A stretch of 64,000 bases of DNA from BD2-11 clade cluster bacterium bin43 (lineage in GTDB: Bacteria > Gemmatimonadota > Gemmatimonadetes > Longimicrobiales > Gaopeijiaceae). Each line of letters starts with the position of its first letter. Positions within the stretch are counted from its first letter, which is position 1. The DNA is taken from contig MPMR01000001.1 of assembly GCA_002238605.1 (NCBI GenBank), positions 186,001-250,000 of the forward strand. Reading direction: 5' to 3'. Made by a program: the position numbers and the translations under genes. The notes below the pieces were generated by a model. The model made no database searches. It was not told the DNA's origin and was given only the letters and a program-made list of their open reading frames with translations. Positions 53,041 to 61,782 of the stretch are shown here, piece after piece.

Positions 53041-53131
53041 AGGTGCCTCCTCAGGTGTCCGCGACCGTGCTCGCGAGTTGCCGGACGATGGATCGCCGGG
53101 CTTGGTGCGCCTCCCTCACGGAGCATCGCTT

Positions 53132-53145
53132 ACTAATTATATAGT
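53132..53145. promoter_or_regulatory. BlaI-type operator 1
   Basis: The dyad ACTA-N6-TAGT (TACTA at 53131-53135 and TAGTA at 53142-53146) matches the BlaI/MecI operator half-site pattern. On the minus strand it encloses a TATAAT box (53136-53141), so a bound repressor would block that promoter directly. It lies 92 bases from the BlaI start. Confidence 0.72.
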
Positions 53146-53177
53146 AGCAAAATGAGTGAGCGGGTTCCGATTTGTCA

Positions 53178-53191
53178 ACTACAGACTTAGT
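53178..53191. promoter_or_regulatory. BlaI-type operator 2
   Basis: This is a second copy of the ACTA-N6-TAGT dyad (ACTA at 53178-53181 and TAGT at 53188-53191), with centres 46 bases from the first. It ends seven bases before the 3' end of the VOC gene. Both operators share the same six-base spacer length, which supports real function. Confidence 0.65.
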
Positions 53192-53197
53192 AGAGCT

Positions 53198-53566
53198 TCA
53201 GGAAGAAGCCGGATCGCGGGAACCCACCACCTCGTGCAGAGGCTGGTAGATCCCGAGCTCCCCTCCGCCCGGCAGGGTCACGGTCGTCAGCCTGCCCCAC
53301 CCCTGTTCCTCGACCGGACTGCATTGGACGCCCGCCGTGGACAGGTGCTCGACCAGCGCGTCGACGTCTTCGCACATGAGGTAAAGCTCATGGACGTCGT
53401 TCTTCTCGGAGGGATGCACCGCGACTTCCGACGGAGGCAGCGCGAAGAGCAGCCAGCCACCCCCGATGTCGATGTTCGGCAAGGCGAGCACGTCGCGGAA
53501 AAAGCCCCGGTCGGCAGCTGGATCCGTACTGTAGATGATGGTATGCGCGCCGCTGATCATCGTCAT
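53198..53566 (-). CDS. VOC (glyoxalase/bleomycin-resistance fold) protein
   Basis: The 122-aa product has the vicinal-oxygen-chelate layout: a first strand HTIIYSTDPAADRGFFRDVLALPN, a middle GGGWLLFALPPSEVAVHP, and a second half HELYLMCEDVDALVEHLSTAGV, each split by conserved turns. The metal site His/Glu residues appear in the expected positions (H, H/E, E near the end). Substrate cannot be told; many members detoxify small molecules. The ATG at 53566 has a GAGGAGG site eight bases upstream; another ATG at 53572 lies too near that site. It is downstream of the SusCD pair. Confidence 0.78.
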   Translation of the reverse strand: MTMISGAHTIIYSTDPAADRGFFRDVLALPNIDIGGGWLLFALPPSEVAVHPSEKNDVHELYLMCEDVDALVEHLSTAGVQCSPVEEQGWGRLTTVTLPGGGELGIYQPLHEVVGSRDPASS

Positions 53567-53658
53567 TCCCATCGCCTCCTCGCTGGCCGTAGAGGGAGAA
53601 ACCGGGCCGCGGGGGCGACCGACCCCCCCGCGAACCGGCTCTCCCATACGCCCCCGAA

Positions 53659-55005
53659 TCAGCTTATCGGCGGCACGTTTGGATTGCGGTCGCGCTCCGA
53701 CTCGGGAATGTCGAAGCAGTACGACCTCGGGTTGCGCGTGAACATATCGGTGCGTGACCCCGGGGCAAACGCGGTGCTTTCCCAGTCGGGCGTGTCCAGC
53801 GCCCCGGGCGTATTGGTCGCAGCCCACCGTCGCTCGTCACCGAGCCTGCGCCCCTCGAGCCAGAGCTCGATGTAGCGCTCCCGCTTGAGGAAGGTCCAGG
53901 CTTCCTCCATGCTCATTGCGACCCAGGGATCCAGCGCTTCGCCGGTGGTGTCGCTGATGTTGCGGGTGCGCACGCGGTTGATGATGGTCATGGCCGCCTG
54001 CCAGTTCCCGGAGTTGAGCTGGGCCTCGGCTTCCAGGAGCCGCATCTCCCAGCCGCTGACGATGCGCTGGTCGTCGTTGCGGCTGTTGTACTTGCGCTGG
54101 TTCTTCCACTCCACCTGGCCGTAGGTGTCCAGGCTCGCGGTGGCGTAGGGAATGTTCGCGTCCTCGAACCAGGGCGTCCTGGGATCTCCGGTCGCCGTAT
54201 AGTATTCGTCGAAGAAGGTGTAGATCACCGAGTAGGATCCCGCCGGCTGGCGCGCGTTGGCCTCGAAGATGGTGTTGTAGTAGGGCTGGAGCTCATCGTC
54301 GTAGTTGATCCAGAAGACGAAGTCGTCCGGGATCGTCGCGGCGTCCGAAGCGGCCGCACCCCAGTCCCCCAGCCAGGCGTGCGCGGCTGCCCGACCGCCC
54401 CGTGCCGCGTGGGTCTCCTCGGGCGTCGAAGCGTACCCAAGAGCCGCGGTGAAGCTGGCGACGGCGCGCTCGAAGTTCCCTGACGACCCCTGCTCGTAGG
54501 TGCCGGGCGTAGTATCGTCCGGATCCGTGGGACCGAGCACCGCGTCGCACCAGAACTCTCCCATGGTGCGGTAGGCGAAGGCGTTCCACAGATACGCCTG
54601 GTACAGAATGTTGTCTGGCGCTCCGACCTCGAGGAACCGGCTGATCGCCGTCTCCGTGATGAAGCGCGCCTGCACTCCGTCGTTCCAGCGATTGGAAAAG
54701 CTGCCGGGAAGAATGTGCCCGGACTGGGTAATCGGGTCGTGACCCATGAACCCGGTCTGGCCTCCGGGGAAGAGTTCCCGGGCCAGGATGGCATGGGTAT
54801 AGCTCCCGTAGGTCAGCAGCTCAGCCAGGCGGCGCACGCCGCCGTTGACGAGTCCCTGCTGGGACGCGGGCTGCGCCAGGAACTCGTCCTGGACCGGTCC
54901 GGGGTTGGTCACCTCGCAGCCGGATGCGGTCACCCCCGCGACTCCGGCGATGAGAAGGACTCGGGTGAAGCGGATTCCGATGTGTCTTGCTCTGTTCTCG
55001 TTCAT
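53659..55005 (-). CDS. SusD/RagB-family nutrient-binding lipoprotein
   Basis: The 448-aa product has a lipobox (VTASGC, about residue 30), a helical SusD-like N-terminal half (ending near residue 300) and the SusD-type C-terminal segment with FLKRERYIELWLEGRRLGDERRW and FDIPESERDRNPN, both family marks. It works with the SusC porin to bind and pass oligosaccharides or peptides into the periplasm. It starts 13 bases after the SusC stop and has a GGGGAGG site. Near the end it is closely followed by the VOC gene. Confidence 0.95.
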   Translation of the reverse strand: MNENRARHIGIRFTRVLLIAGVAGVTASGCEVTNPGPVQDEFLAQPASQQGLVNGGVRRLAELLTYGSYTHAILARELFPGGQTGFMGHDPITQSGHILPGSFSNRWNDGVQARFITETAISRFLEVGAPDNILYQAYLWNAFAYRTMGEFWCDAVLGPTDPDDTTPGTYEQGSSGNFERAVASFTAALGYASTPEETHAARGGRAAAHAWLGDWGAAASDAATIPDDFVFWINYDDELQPYYNTIFEANARQPAGSYSVIYTFFDEYYTATGDPRTPWFEDANIPYATASLDTYGQVEWKNQRKYNSRNDDQRIVSGWEMRLLEAEAQLNSGNWQAAMTIINRVRTRNISDTTGEALDPWVAMSMEEAWTFLKRERYIELWLEGRRLGDERRWAATNTPGALDTPDWESTAFAPGSRTDMFTRNPRSYCFDIPESERDRNPNVPPIS

Positions 55006-55018
55006 CGTTCAGCCTCCC

Positions 55019-58000
55019 CTAGAAGGTGACCCGGACGGACATCCGGAAGGTGGCCGGCGATGGCACCCGCTCCGTCTGGCCTCCGATTCCGTCATCGAGG
55101 GCGGGGCTGTTCCCCAGCGATTCGGGGTCGTACCAGGGGATCTCCCGGAACCAGTCGTAGAAGTTGCTGAGGGTGGCGGTGAGCGTGGCGTTGGATACGC
55201 TCTCCGGGAAGATGGCGTCCACGGGCACCGTGAGGCTCACGTGGCGAAGCTTGAAATAGTCGGCATCGAACCAATAGTCGCGGCCGAACCCGGGCGTACA
55301 GCGCTCGCGCCAGATGGCGGGCGTCTCGGACTTCAGCTCGATGGAGGTCTTGGGGGAGACGTACCACGGGAAGCAGAGCGGCGAACGCACCGAGCGGCTG
55401 ATGGAGATCTCGTTGACGTACTGAACGTGCCCGGCCAGGTACTCTCCGCGCGCGGAGAGAAGGATGTTGCTCGGGAGGCGCAGCGCGAGCGTCGGCGTGA
55501 TGATGCGCGTGGGCAACTGCGGCCCGATGATCACGTTCTCGCCGGTCCTGCCGGGCGCCGCAGGCGTATACGGATCGTCGTCGAACTGGGGGGGCGCGAT
55601 CTCGTCCCGATTGATGACCCGGCGGCCCATCTCCACGGGTAGCTGCTGCCCTTCGATGATCCATCCGCCGAGATCAAAGAAGCGGTCAATGCACTTGGCG
55701 TTGGGGTCGCGCGCCAGCACGACGTCGCTCGGCTCGGTCTCGCCCTTGCACAGGCTGACCACGTTCGAATTCGTGGTGGCGATGCCCAGCCCGGCATCCA
55801 CGGAGAAGTTCGAACTCTGGAACAGGGTTGCGTCGAGCTGCAGCTCCACGCCGGAGTTGTCGACGGTGCCGACGTTTTCCAGCTGGCTCTGGGTGAAACC
55901 CTGGGAGGGGATGGCGCTGACGCTCATAAGGGCGTCGGTGGTGCGCTGATCGAAGTAGGTGAAGGTGGCCCTCAGCCGATCGTCCAGCCACGTGCCGTCG
56001 AAACCCACCTCCCACTCGCGGGTCACCTCGGGTCCCAGGTCAGGATTCCCCAGGTTTTCCGGCGTGAACGCCGGCGTGCCCGCGTAGCCGGAGGGTTCCC
56101 ACGTCCTCACCGCGTCGAAGGCGCCCGGGGCCCGCCCCGACTGGCCGTATGCGGCGCGCAGCTTGATGGCCCCGTATCCGGGGTCCCAGAAGTCCTCGTC
56201 GCTGATCACCCAGGTGCCGCTCACCTTCGGATAGACCTGGAGTCCGAAGCCCGAGCCGAAGGCGCTGTTGCCGTCGACCCGGATGCCCCCGGTGACGAAG
56301 TACTTGTTGCTGATGTCGAAGACGTTCTGGAAGAAGAAGCCCGCGTTCCAGACTTTCTCGCGATCCTCCTCCGCCACCTTGATGGCGGCAGAACTCACCG
56401 TCGGCTCTGCCGCACCGGGGAAGTCCTCGCCCAGCAGCCGCAGGCGGACCTCCGAATCTCCGATGGCCTGCCCGCCCCAGGAGAAGTTCGAGTTGATGGT
56501 GGACGTGACGGGGAGGTTGAAGGTCCCCACGTAGTCGAAGGTCAGCACCCGCCTCTGGAAAGTATCGTTGGTGCGCGAACCCAGTGGCTTCAGGAAGAAG
56601 CCGAAGTTGCGCTGGTTCTGCCCCTCCTGATTCGAATAGTCGTAGCCGAAGGTGAAGCGGTTGGTCAGCCGGGCCTGGGGCGTGTAGGTCAGGGTGATCC
56701 CGGAGTTGAGCCGCTCGTTGGTCTGGTTGAACTCGTATTCCAGCAGCTTGCCGATCTCGCGCGGATCCGCCGAGCCCACGTAGTTGCGCTCCTGGCGGAA
56801 GGCGTTCAGCTGAATCCCCTCGGCGTTGTTCCCCGACGGAGTGCCGCTCAGCCACTGGCTGGTGTAGCCGGTGTTCCACTGGATCTGGAGGTCCTCAACC
56901 GGCGTTATCGTGAAGTTGCCGCGGAAGTTGTATTTCTCCAACTCGTCGTTGGCGAGCACGTAGCTGTCGTCCTGGTACTGCCCGGAGATGAAGTACTGGA
57001 GGTTCTGACCGCCTCCGCGCACCGAAAGCAGGTAGTTCTGGAACCAGACCGACCCCGGCCAGCTGCAGGCGCCCTGCGGACTCGCGTTCACGCCCTGCCA
57101 GCGGTCGTCGTCGGTCACGCAGTCGGGCGCATACTGACCCCCTTCGTAGCCGCCGCCCCACCAGGCGTCGCGCATGTAGTGCTCCATCTGGATGAAGTCG
57201 CCGCCCGGGGCCCCGAACGGCTGCATCCACCCGGTACCCTGCTGGATCTCGGCGGTCCAGACGGGCGCGCCGGCAGAGCCGCGCTTGGTGAACACCTGGA
57301 TGACGCCGGCCGAAGCCTCCGTGCCGTACAGCGTGGTCGCCGCTGAGCCCTTGATGACCTCGATGCGCTCGATGTCGTTGGGGTTGATCATGTCGAGCGG
57401 GGTCACGGTGATGAGGGCGGGCCGGCCGAGTCCGGTGCCCGGGGTCTCCACGCGCGGGAAGGCGTCATCCATGATTCTGACGCCGTCCACATAGATGATC
57501 GGCTGGTTGGACATGGATACGCTGGAGTTGCCGCGCAGGCGGATCTGCTTCCCCTGTGCGGGCTCGCTGCTGCCGCCGATGACGTGCACGCCGGGCGCGG
57601 ACGCCTGCAGCAGCTCGGACACGTTGACCTGGCGCTCGGGCACGTCGGCGAGGTTGATCTGCGCGATGGCGTTGCCGATCTCGCGCCGGCGAGCGGCGCC
57701 CGCCGCCCCGGTGACAACAATCTCATCGAGCCCGAGGGCCTCGGTGCTCATGGCGAAGTCCATCGTGACGGTCCCGTCGGCGGGGACGTCGACCGACTCG
57801 GTCAGGGTCTGAAAGCCGATGCGCTCGGACCGCAGCTCATACGAACCGGGGGGTACGTTGAGGATGAGGTAGCGTCCGTTCGACCGGGTCAGCGTCCCCA
57901 GCGTGGAACCGACCATGTACACCTGCACCTCGCCAAGCGGAGCGCCCGACTGCGCGTCGGTGACGACCCCCGTAACCCGGCCGTTCTGGGCGTGCGCGGG

Positions 58001-58114
58001 TGCGGACGCGAGGAGCAGGAGGCCTGCTACAACCGGGACGCCCAACCCTCCCTTGCCGAAACGGCGGAATGCGCGGGATCTGCGCGAGAACTGCGGGGAC
58101 AATCGGGACATCAT
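55019..58114 (-). CDS. SusC/RagA-family TonB-linked outer-membrane transporter
   Basis: The 1031-aa product has a signal peptide (AGLLLLASAPAHAQ), a carboxypeptidase regulatory-like domain (TGVVTDAQSGAPLGEVQVYM), a plug domain with the TonB region DEIVVTG and QIRLRGNSSVSMSNQPIIYVDGVRI, and a beta-barrel of about 800 residues. It forms the SusCD pair with the next gene and takes up its ligand with TonB energy; a TonB-like protein is encoded at 2467-3135. The ATG at 58114 follows AAGGAGGG by five bases. The ligand is unknown, though many exported peptidases in this window suggest a peptide. Confidence 0.95.
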   Translation of the reverse strand: MMSRLSPQFSRRSRAFRRFGKGGLGVPVVAGLLLLASAPAHAQNGRVTGVVTDAQSGAPLGEVQVYMVGSTLGTLTRSNGRYLILNVPPGSYELRSERIGFQTLTESVDVPADGTVTMDFAMSTEALGLDEIVVTGAAGAARRREIGNAIAQINLADVPERQVNVSELLQASAPGVHVIGGSSEPAQGKQIRLRGNSSVSMSNQPIIYVDGVRIMDDAFPRVETPGTGLGRPALITVTPLDMINPNDIERIEVIKGSAATTLYGTEASAGVIQVFTKRGSAGAPVWTAEIQQGTGWMQPFGAPGGDFIQMEHYMRDAWWGGGYEGGQYAPDCVTDDDRWQGVNASPQGACSWPGSVWFQNYLLSVRGGGQNLQYFISGQYQDDSYVLANDELEKYNFRGNFTITPVEDLQIQWNTGYTSQWLSGTPSGNNAEGIQLNAFRQERNYVGSADPREIGKLLEYEFNQTNERLNSGITLTYTPQARLTNRFTFGYDYSNQEGQNQRNFGFFLKPLGSRTNDTFQRRVLTFDYVGTFNLPVTSTINSNFSWGGQAIGDSEVRLRLLGEDFPGAAEPTVSSAAIKVAEEDREKVWNAGFFFQNVFDISNKYFVTGGIRVDGNSAFGSGFGLQVYPKVSGTWVISDEDFWDPGYGAIKLRAAYGQSGRAPGAFDAVRTWEPSGYAGTPAFTPENLGNPDLGPEVTREWEVGFDGTWLDDRLRATFTYFDQRTTDALMSVSAIPSQGFTQSQLENVGTVDNSGVELQLDATLFQSSNFSVDAGLGIATTNSNVVSLCKGETEPSDVVLARDPNAKCIDRFFDLGGWIIEGQQLPVEMGRRVINRDEIAPPQFDDDPYTPAAPGRTGENVIIGPQLPTRIITPTLALRLPSNILLSARGEYLAGHVQYVNEISISRSVRSPLCFPWYVSPKTSIELKSETPAIWRERCTPGFGRDYWFDADYFKLRHVSLTVPVDAIFPESVSNATLTATLSNFYDWFREIPWYDPESLGNSPALDDGIGGQTERVPSPATFRMSVRVTF

Positions 58115-58323
58115 GGAGCCCTCCTTCGGCGACACACGTCACCGGCGTTGCGCCCGGTGCGCCGAGAAACAGACTCCTGCCAAATGCCCCTGGGACAAAA
58201 ATCCCAGACCGCGCGTGGACGAACCGCCCGTCTCAACTGACGCTGGTGCTGGTGGATAGAGGGGGTCGAACTGTAATCTTCCAGAATTCGTTGCGAGAGT
58301 GGGTTACGCAAGGAGAGGCTGCC

Positions 58324-58812
58324 ATGCGAGGGACCGTTGGGCTGACCATCTGCACTGCGACGATCGTGCTCGTTTCCTCCGCGTGTTATCGCTACGTGCC
58401 CATCGACACCGCCGCGGCGGCCCCCGGGGAGCCGGTCAGGGTCTACGTGACGCGGGCGGGCGCGGACGGCCTGCGGGAGGTCTACGAGGTGGACGCGGCG
58501 GTGCCGAGCCTGCGCGGGACGATCGTGGGGCGGGACGCTGGTGACCTGTTGCTGGCCGTGCAGGTGGCCCAACGTCAGGTGGGCTTCCAGGCCATCGGTC
58601 TCGAACAGAATGTGCGAATCCCCGAGAGCGAGATCCTGGCCACCGAACGACGGTCGCTGAACGCCCTGGCCACCTCCGCCTTCGTGGGCGTCGTGGCTGG
58701 CGGTGTGGCCGCGATTCTCACCCTTATTCTGGAGTCGGAGGGCGAACCCGCACAGCCGCCGCCGGAACCGGACCTGATGGTGCCACTGATCTCCTTGCCT
58801 GTAGGACGATAG
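58324..58812 (+). CDS. Hypothetical lipoprotein
   Basis: The 162-aa product has a lipobox (LVSSAC at about residue 21), a beta-rich central domain (AAVPSLRGTIVGRDAGDLLLAVQVAQRQ) and a hydrophobic segment near residue 125 (SAFVGVVAGGVAAILTLIL) that could be a membrane helix. I do not recognise the family. It is divergent from the SusC gene, with 209 bases between the starts. Confidence 0.6.
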   Translation: MRGTVGLTICTATIVLVSSACYRYVPIDTAAAAPGEPVRVYVTRAGADGLREVYEVDAAVPSLRGTIVGRDAGDLLLAVQVAQRQVGFQAIGLEQNVRIPESEILATERRSLNALATSAFVGVVAGGVAAILTLILESEGEPAQPPPEPDLMVPLISLPVGR

Positions 58813-58827
58813 GTCTGAGCGAAAGAA

Positions 58828-58886
58828 TCTGCCAAAATGGCAGACCCATAGCTGCGGAAGAGTCAAAGTCTGCCAAAATGGCAGAC
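58828..58886. repeat. Two copies of a palindrome between convergent genes
   Basis: The 17-base palindrome TCTGCCAAAATGGCAGA is present at 58828-58844 and again at 58869-58885, 41 bases apart, with the second copy extended to 19 bases. It lies between the 3' ends of two convergent genes, so it is not in a normal promoter position. It could form hairpins in RNA (stem of seven, loop of three) or be a protein binding site. No T tract follows either copy. Confidence 0.72.
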
Positions 58887-58947
58887 GCGGAGGCTCGCGC
58901 AGCGGTAGGGAGGTGTGGTGTTGGACTCTCGCGCCTGAGTGCCCCGT

Positions 58948-59619
58948 TTACCGCCGCGAAGCGCTGCAGTCGGTGAGGTTCACGCAGGTCACTTCGTAGA
59001 GTTGCCGCTGGCCGGGGGGCAGGGCCAGCACGCTCGCGGCCGCGACCGCGTCCCGGATGTCCACCGGCTGCCCCGGCCGGAAGGTTATGGTGGCGCGCCA
59101 GCGCTGGGCCCCGCCGTCTCCGTAGGATTCGATCCTGGCGTCCGTAACCCACGGCACCTCTGAGAAGGCCCGGTTCAGGTCCCCCAGATCGGTGGCGCCC
59201 CGCGGTCCGGTCGCAAGCGGCAGCCACACCGTCTCCAGCGAGAACGGATGGTTCTCGCGCCAGCGGTTGAGGGCCGCGTTCACCTGTTCGTGGTCCCTCC
59301 CCGTGTTGAGAAGATGCTGGGCGTAGGACTGGAGCAGCAGGTCGTTGTGCTTGACGTCCGCGGCGAGCGCCTCCTCAAGATGGTCCCGAAACGTCTCCTC
59401 GTCCCCCTGCTGCAGCGCCTGAACCGCCTCCAGGAATTCCGTATCCGGGTCTCCGGGGTTGATCGCCGACACGACCTCCGTCATGTCGCCCCACTTCTCG
59501 TTCAGGAAGTCGACGGGCTCCTGGCCGCGCGATACCAGGTACTCCCGCGCACCCACGATCACGGCCATCGTGTAGATGCCGATCAGCATGCGGTAGCGCC
59601 GGTACCAGTCCGAAATCAC
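58948..59619 (-). CDS. Hypothetical membrane-anchored protein
   Basis: The 223-aa product has one N-terminal membrane segment (about residues 10-26), then helical repeats (LEAVQALQQGDEETFRDHLEEALA) that look TPR-like, and a C-terminal beta domain. I do not recognise its family. It begins after the polytopic protein gene on the same strand, with a gap of about 75 bases, so they may be a unit. Confidence 0.65.
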   Translation of the reverse strand: MISDWYRRYRMLIGIYTMAVIVGAREYLVSRGQEPVDFLNEKWGDMTEVVSAINPGDPDTEFLEAVQALQQGDEETFRDHLEEALAADVKHNDLLLQSYAQHLLNTGRDHEQVNAALNRWRENHPFSLETVWLPLATGPRGATDLGDLNRAFSEVPWVTDARIESYGDGGAQRWRATITFRPGQPVDIRDAVAAASVLALPPGQRQLYEVTCVNLTDCSASRR

Positions 59620-59694
59620 GTCCGCGTGTCCTCCGTCACACCTTGTGGCCCCATCAGGTCGGTCCTCGAGCGCCGCAGGATTCCCCGCCGGCCG

Positions 59695-60777
59695 CTAGAG
59701 CCCCCGCTGGGTCTGCTTGTCGCGCACCTTCCAGATGAACGAGTCCAGATAGTAATGCATCAGCCCGTACGCGTAGACCATCATCTGCGAGAAGAGCGCG
59801 TATCCGCTGGAGTAGTCGAGGGCCGGAATCCCGAACTCGGGCAGAGCGGGATAGGGCGCGAAGTTCACCACCCCGAAGCCGAATTCGTCCAGGGGGCGGT
59901 TGATGACGAGCTGGAAGAGGACGGCGTAGGCCGCGCCGCCCACCAGGAACCAGCGCAGCCGGCCCGGCCCCGTGACCCTCGACCAGAAACCCGGCCTGGA
60001 ACTCCTCTTGCTCGCCGTCCGGCGCATGTAGGAATACACCATGACGATGTACTGCACGCCGTGCATGAGCCGGTGCGCGACCGCGTAGAGCAGGATCGAG
60101 GTGGTCTGCCAGGCCACGAAGTACCAGAGGAAGTAGCTGGCCCCGATGAAGAGATACTTGATGGGGTTGATCGTCCCGCCCGCGGCCACGACCTGCCGGA
60201 GGTGCAGCGCGTAGACGATCAGGTACCCGATCAGCACGATCTGGCTGACCGTCAGCAACCCGTCCACGAACCCTGCCGACACCGGGACGTGCATCCGGTG
60301 CAGCTCGCGGATCCAGAGGAAGCGGAACATGGGTGCGCTCACGAACATGTAGCCGTAGAGCACGCAGTGGAGACCCAGGTCGAAGCGGCGCGTCGAAGGG
60401 AGTCCGGCGCCCGCCTTGAAGTCGTAGATGCGCGCGAGGCCGTGCTGCTGCATGAGGCTGTGCTGATGGTCCCAGGCGGTGACCAGCAGCAGCAGGGTGA
60501 TGGGCGCGAACTGCAGCCCCAGGACGGTGAAGCCGACGATCACCACCGGTCCGGCGATGAGGCGGTTCCTGAAGCGATCCCAGATGTCGGGCATGCCGTA
60601 GGAGCGCACCCATCCGGCGTAGTGGTGGGGGATCGTGATCCAGAGGTTGATCGATGCCACCGCCACATAGGGAAGCCAGGCCTGGAAGCCCAGCGCCAGC
60701 GCGACGGCGAAGAAGGGCAGGCCGAGAAACCAGACGATGTCCGCTCGGCGATTCAGGATATAGCCCGTCTTGAACAT
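59695..60777 (-). CDS. Polytopic membrane protein with conserved-looking histidines
   Basis: The 360-aa product has about eight hydrophobic segments. Histidine-rich motifs occur in or near them: ITIPHHYAGWV (about residue 50), AWDHQHSLMQQHGLAR (about 105), AVAHRLMHGVQYIVM (about 235) and LMHYYLDSFIWKVR near the end. Such His pairs recall membrane di-iron or haem-binding enzymes, but the family is not recognised. The ATG at 60777 was chosen as the chain becomes hydrophobic soon after; an upstream in-frame start at 60897 adds a non-leader-like stretch. Confidence 0.62.
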   Translation of the reverse strand: MFKTGYILNRRADIVWFLGLPFFAVALALGFQAWLPYVAVASINLWITIPHHYAGWVRSYGMPDIWDRFRNRLIAGPVVIVGFTVLGLQFAPITLLLLVTAWDHQHSLMQQHGLARIYDFKAGAGLPSTRRFDLGLHCVLYGYMFVSAPMFRFLWIRELHRMHVPVSAGFVDGLLTVSQIVLIGYLIVYALHLRQVVAAGGTINPIKYLFIGASYFLWYFVAWQTTSILLYAVAHRLMHGVQYIVMVYSYMRRTASKRSSRPGFWSRVTGPGRLRWFLVGGAAYAVLFQLVINRPLDEFGFGVVNFAPYPALPEFGIPALDYSSGYALFSQMMVYAYGLMHYYLDSFIWKVRDKQTQRGL

Positions 60778-60962
60778 GCCGCTGGAGATGCAGGTGATGC
60801 GTGCCGCGAGAGGCCTCTTGCCCTCGCGGCTCCACAGGTGGACGGTAGGTACGGCGGCGCTTGGCGGGCAAGATCCTGCGGATGTCGCGGGACGCACCCT
60901 GTCCCCTTACTGCCATCGCCATATTGCCATGCCCCGGCGGGAGAACCAGGGAGCATCTGCTG

Positions 60963-61652
60963 ATGTGTGGTCGCTTCACCCGGAAAATGACGGCTCGGGA
61001 AGTCTACGACCTCTACGATGTGACGGAGCCTCCGCCCTCGTTGGCGCGCGAGCCCCGCTACAACGGCGCTCCGACGCAGGATTTCGCGGTGTGCCGTGCC
61101 GATGACGGCGGCAGCCGGCGCATCTCGGAGCTCCGCTGGGGCCTCGTTCCCTCGTGGTGGAGGGACGCCGGAATGGGGCCGCCGCTCATCAATGCGCGCG
61201 TGGAAACGGTTATCGAGAGGCGCGTATTCTCCGACGCCTTCCGCGAGCGGCGCTGTCTCGTCCCGGCAAACGGCTGGTTCGAGTGGCAGGGACCGGCGCG
61301 TGCGAAGCAGCCCTGCTATCTGGCCCTCGCCGACGGATCGCCCCTGTCCTTCGCCGGCATCTGGGAGCGCTGGGAGACGCAGCGGGAAGTGATCGAGTCC
61401 TTCGCGATCCTCACGACGCGGGCTGTGGCCTCGCTCGCCGACATCCACCACCGCCAGCCCGCCATCGTGGCGCCGGAGTGGTTCTCGGAGTGGCTCGACC
61501 CCTCCACGGAAGCGCATCGGCTTCTCGAGAAGGTGAGCAATCCCTGGCCCGGGCCCTACGAACGGCGGACCGTCAGCGCGCGCGTGAACAGTGTCCGGAA
61601 CGACGACCCGGACATCCTGCGCCCGGTCGGAGAGCAGCTGCGGTTGATCTGA
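60963..61652 (+). CDS. SRAP-family (YedK/HMCES-like) abasic-site protein
   Basis: The 229-aa product starts MCGRFT, so Cys2 becomes the N-terminal nucleophile that links to abasic sites in single-stranded DNA. Family blocks are RYNGAPTQ, the active-site Asn in LINARVETV, VPANGWFEWQ with the catalytic Glu, and the His in DIHHRQPAIV. It protects abasic DNA during replication. No SOS-box was seen upstream. It is divergent from the polytopic protein gene. Confidence 0.95.
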   Translation: MCGRFTRKMTAREVYDLYDVTEPPPSLAREPRYNGAPTQDFAVCRADDGGSRRISELRWGLVPSWWRDAGMGPPLINARVETVIERRVFSDAFRERRCLVPANGWFEWQGPARAKQPCYLALADGSPLSFAGIWERWETQREVIESFAILTTRAVASLADIHHRQPAIVAPEWFSEWLDPSTEAHRLLEKVSNPWPGPYERRTVSARVNSVRNDDPDILRPVGEQLRLI

Positions 61653-61782
61653 CCGGGGGGCGGGCGGGCACGGCCCGCGGTTTTGCGCCATACTTCATTC
61701 GTCGCGTCATCGATGGGCTCAACGCGATCGATGAGTTGGCGAGCGCTCTCGAACGTCCAACCCCTGCTTCGGGAATCCTGAC

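Noticed and set aside
58828-58886. CIRCE-type heat-shock operator
   Set aside because: The palindrome is TGCCA-AAA-TGGCA, which does not match TTAGCACTC-N9-GAGTGCTAA, and it is not upstream of a gene.
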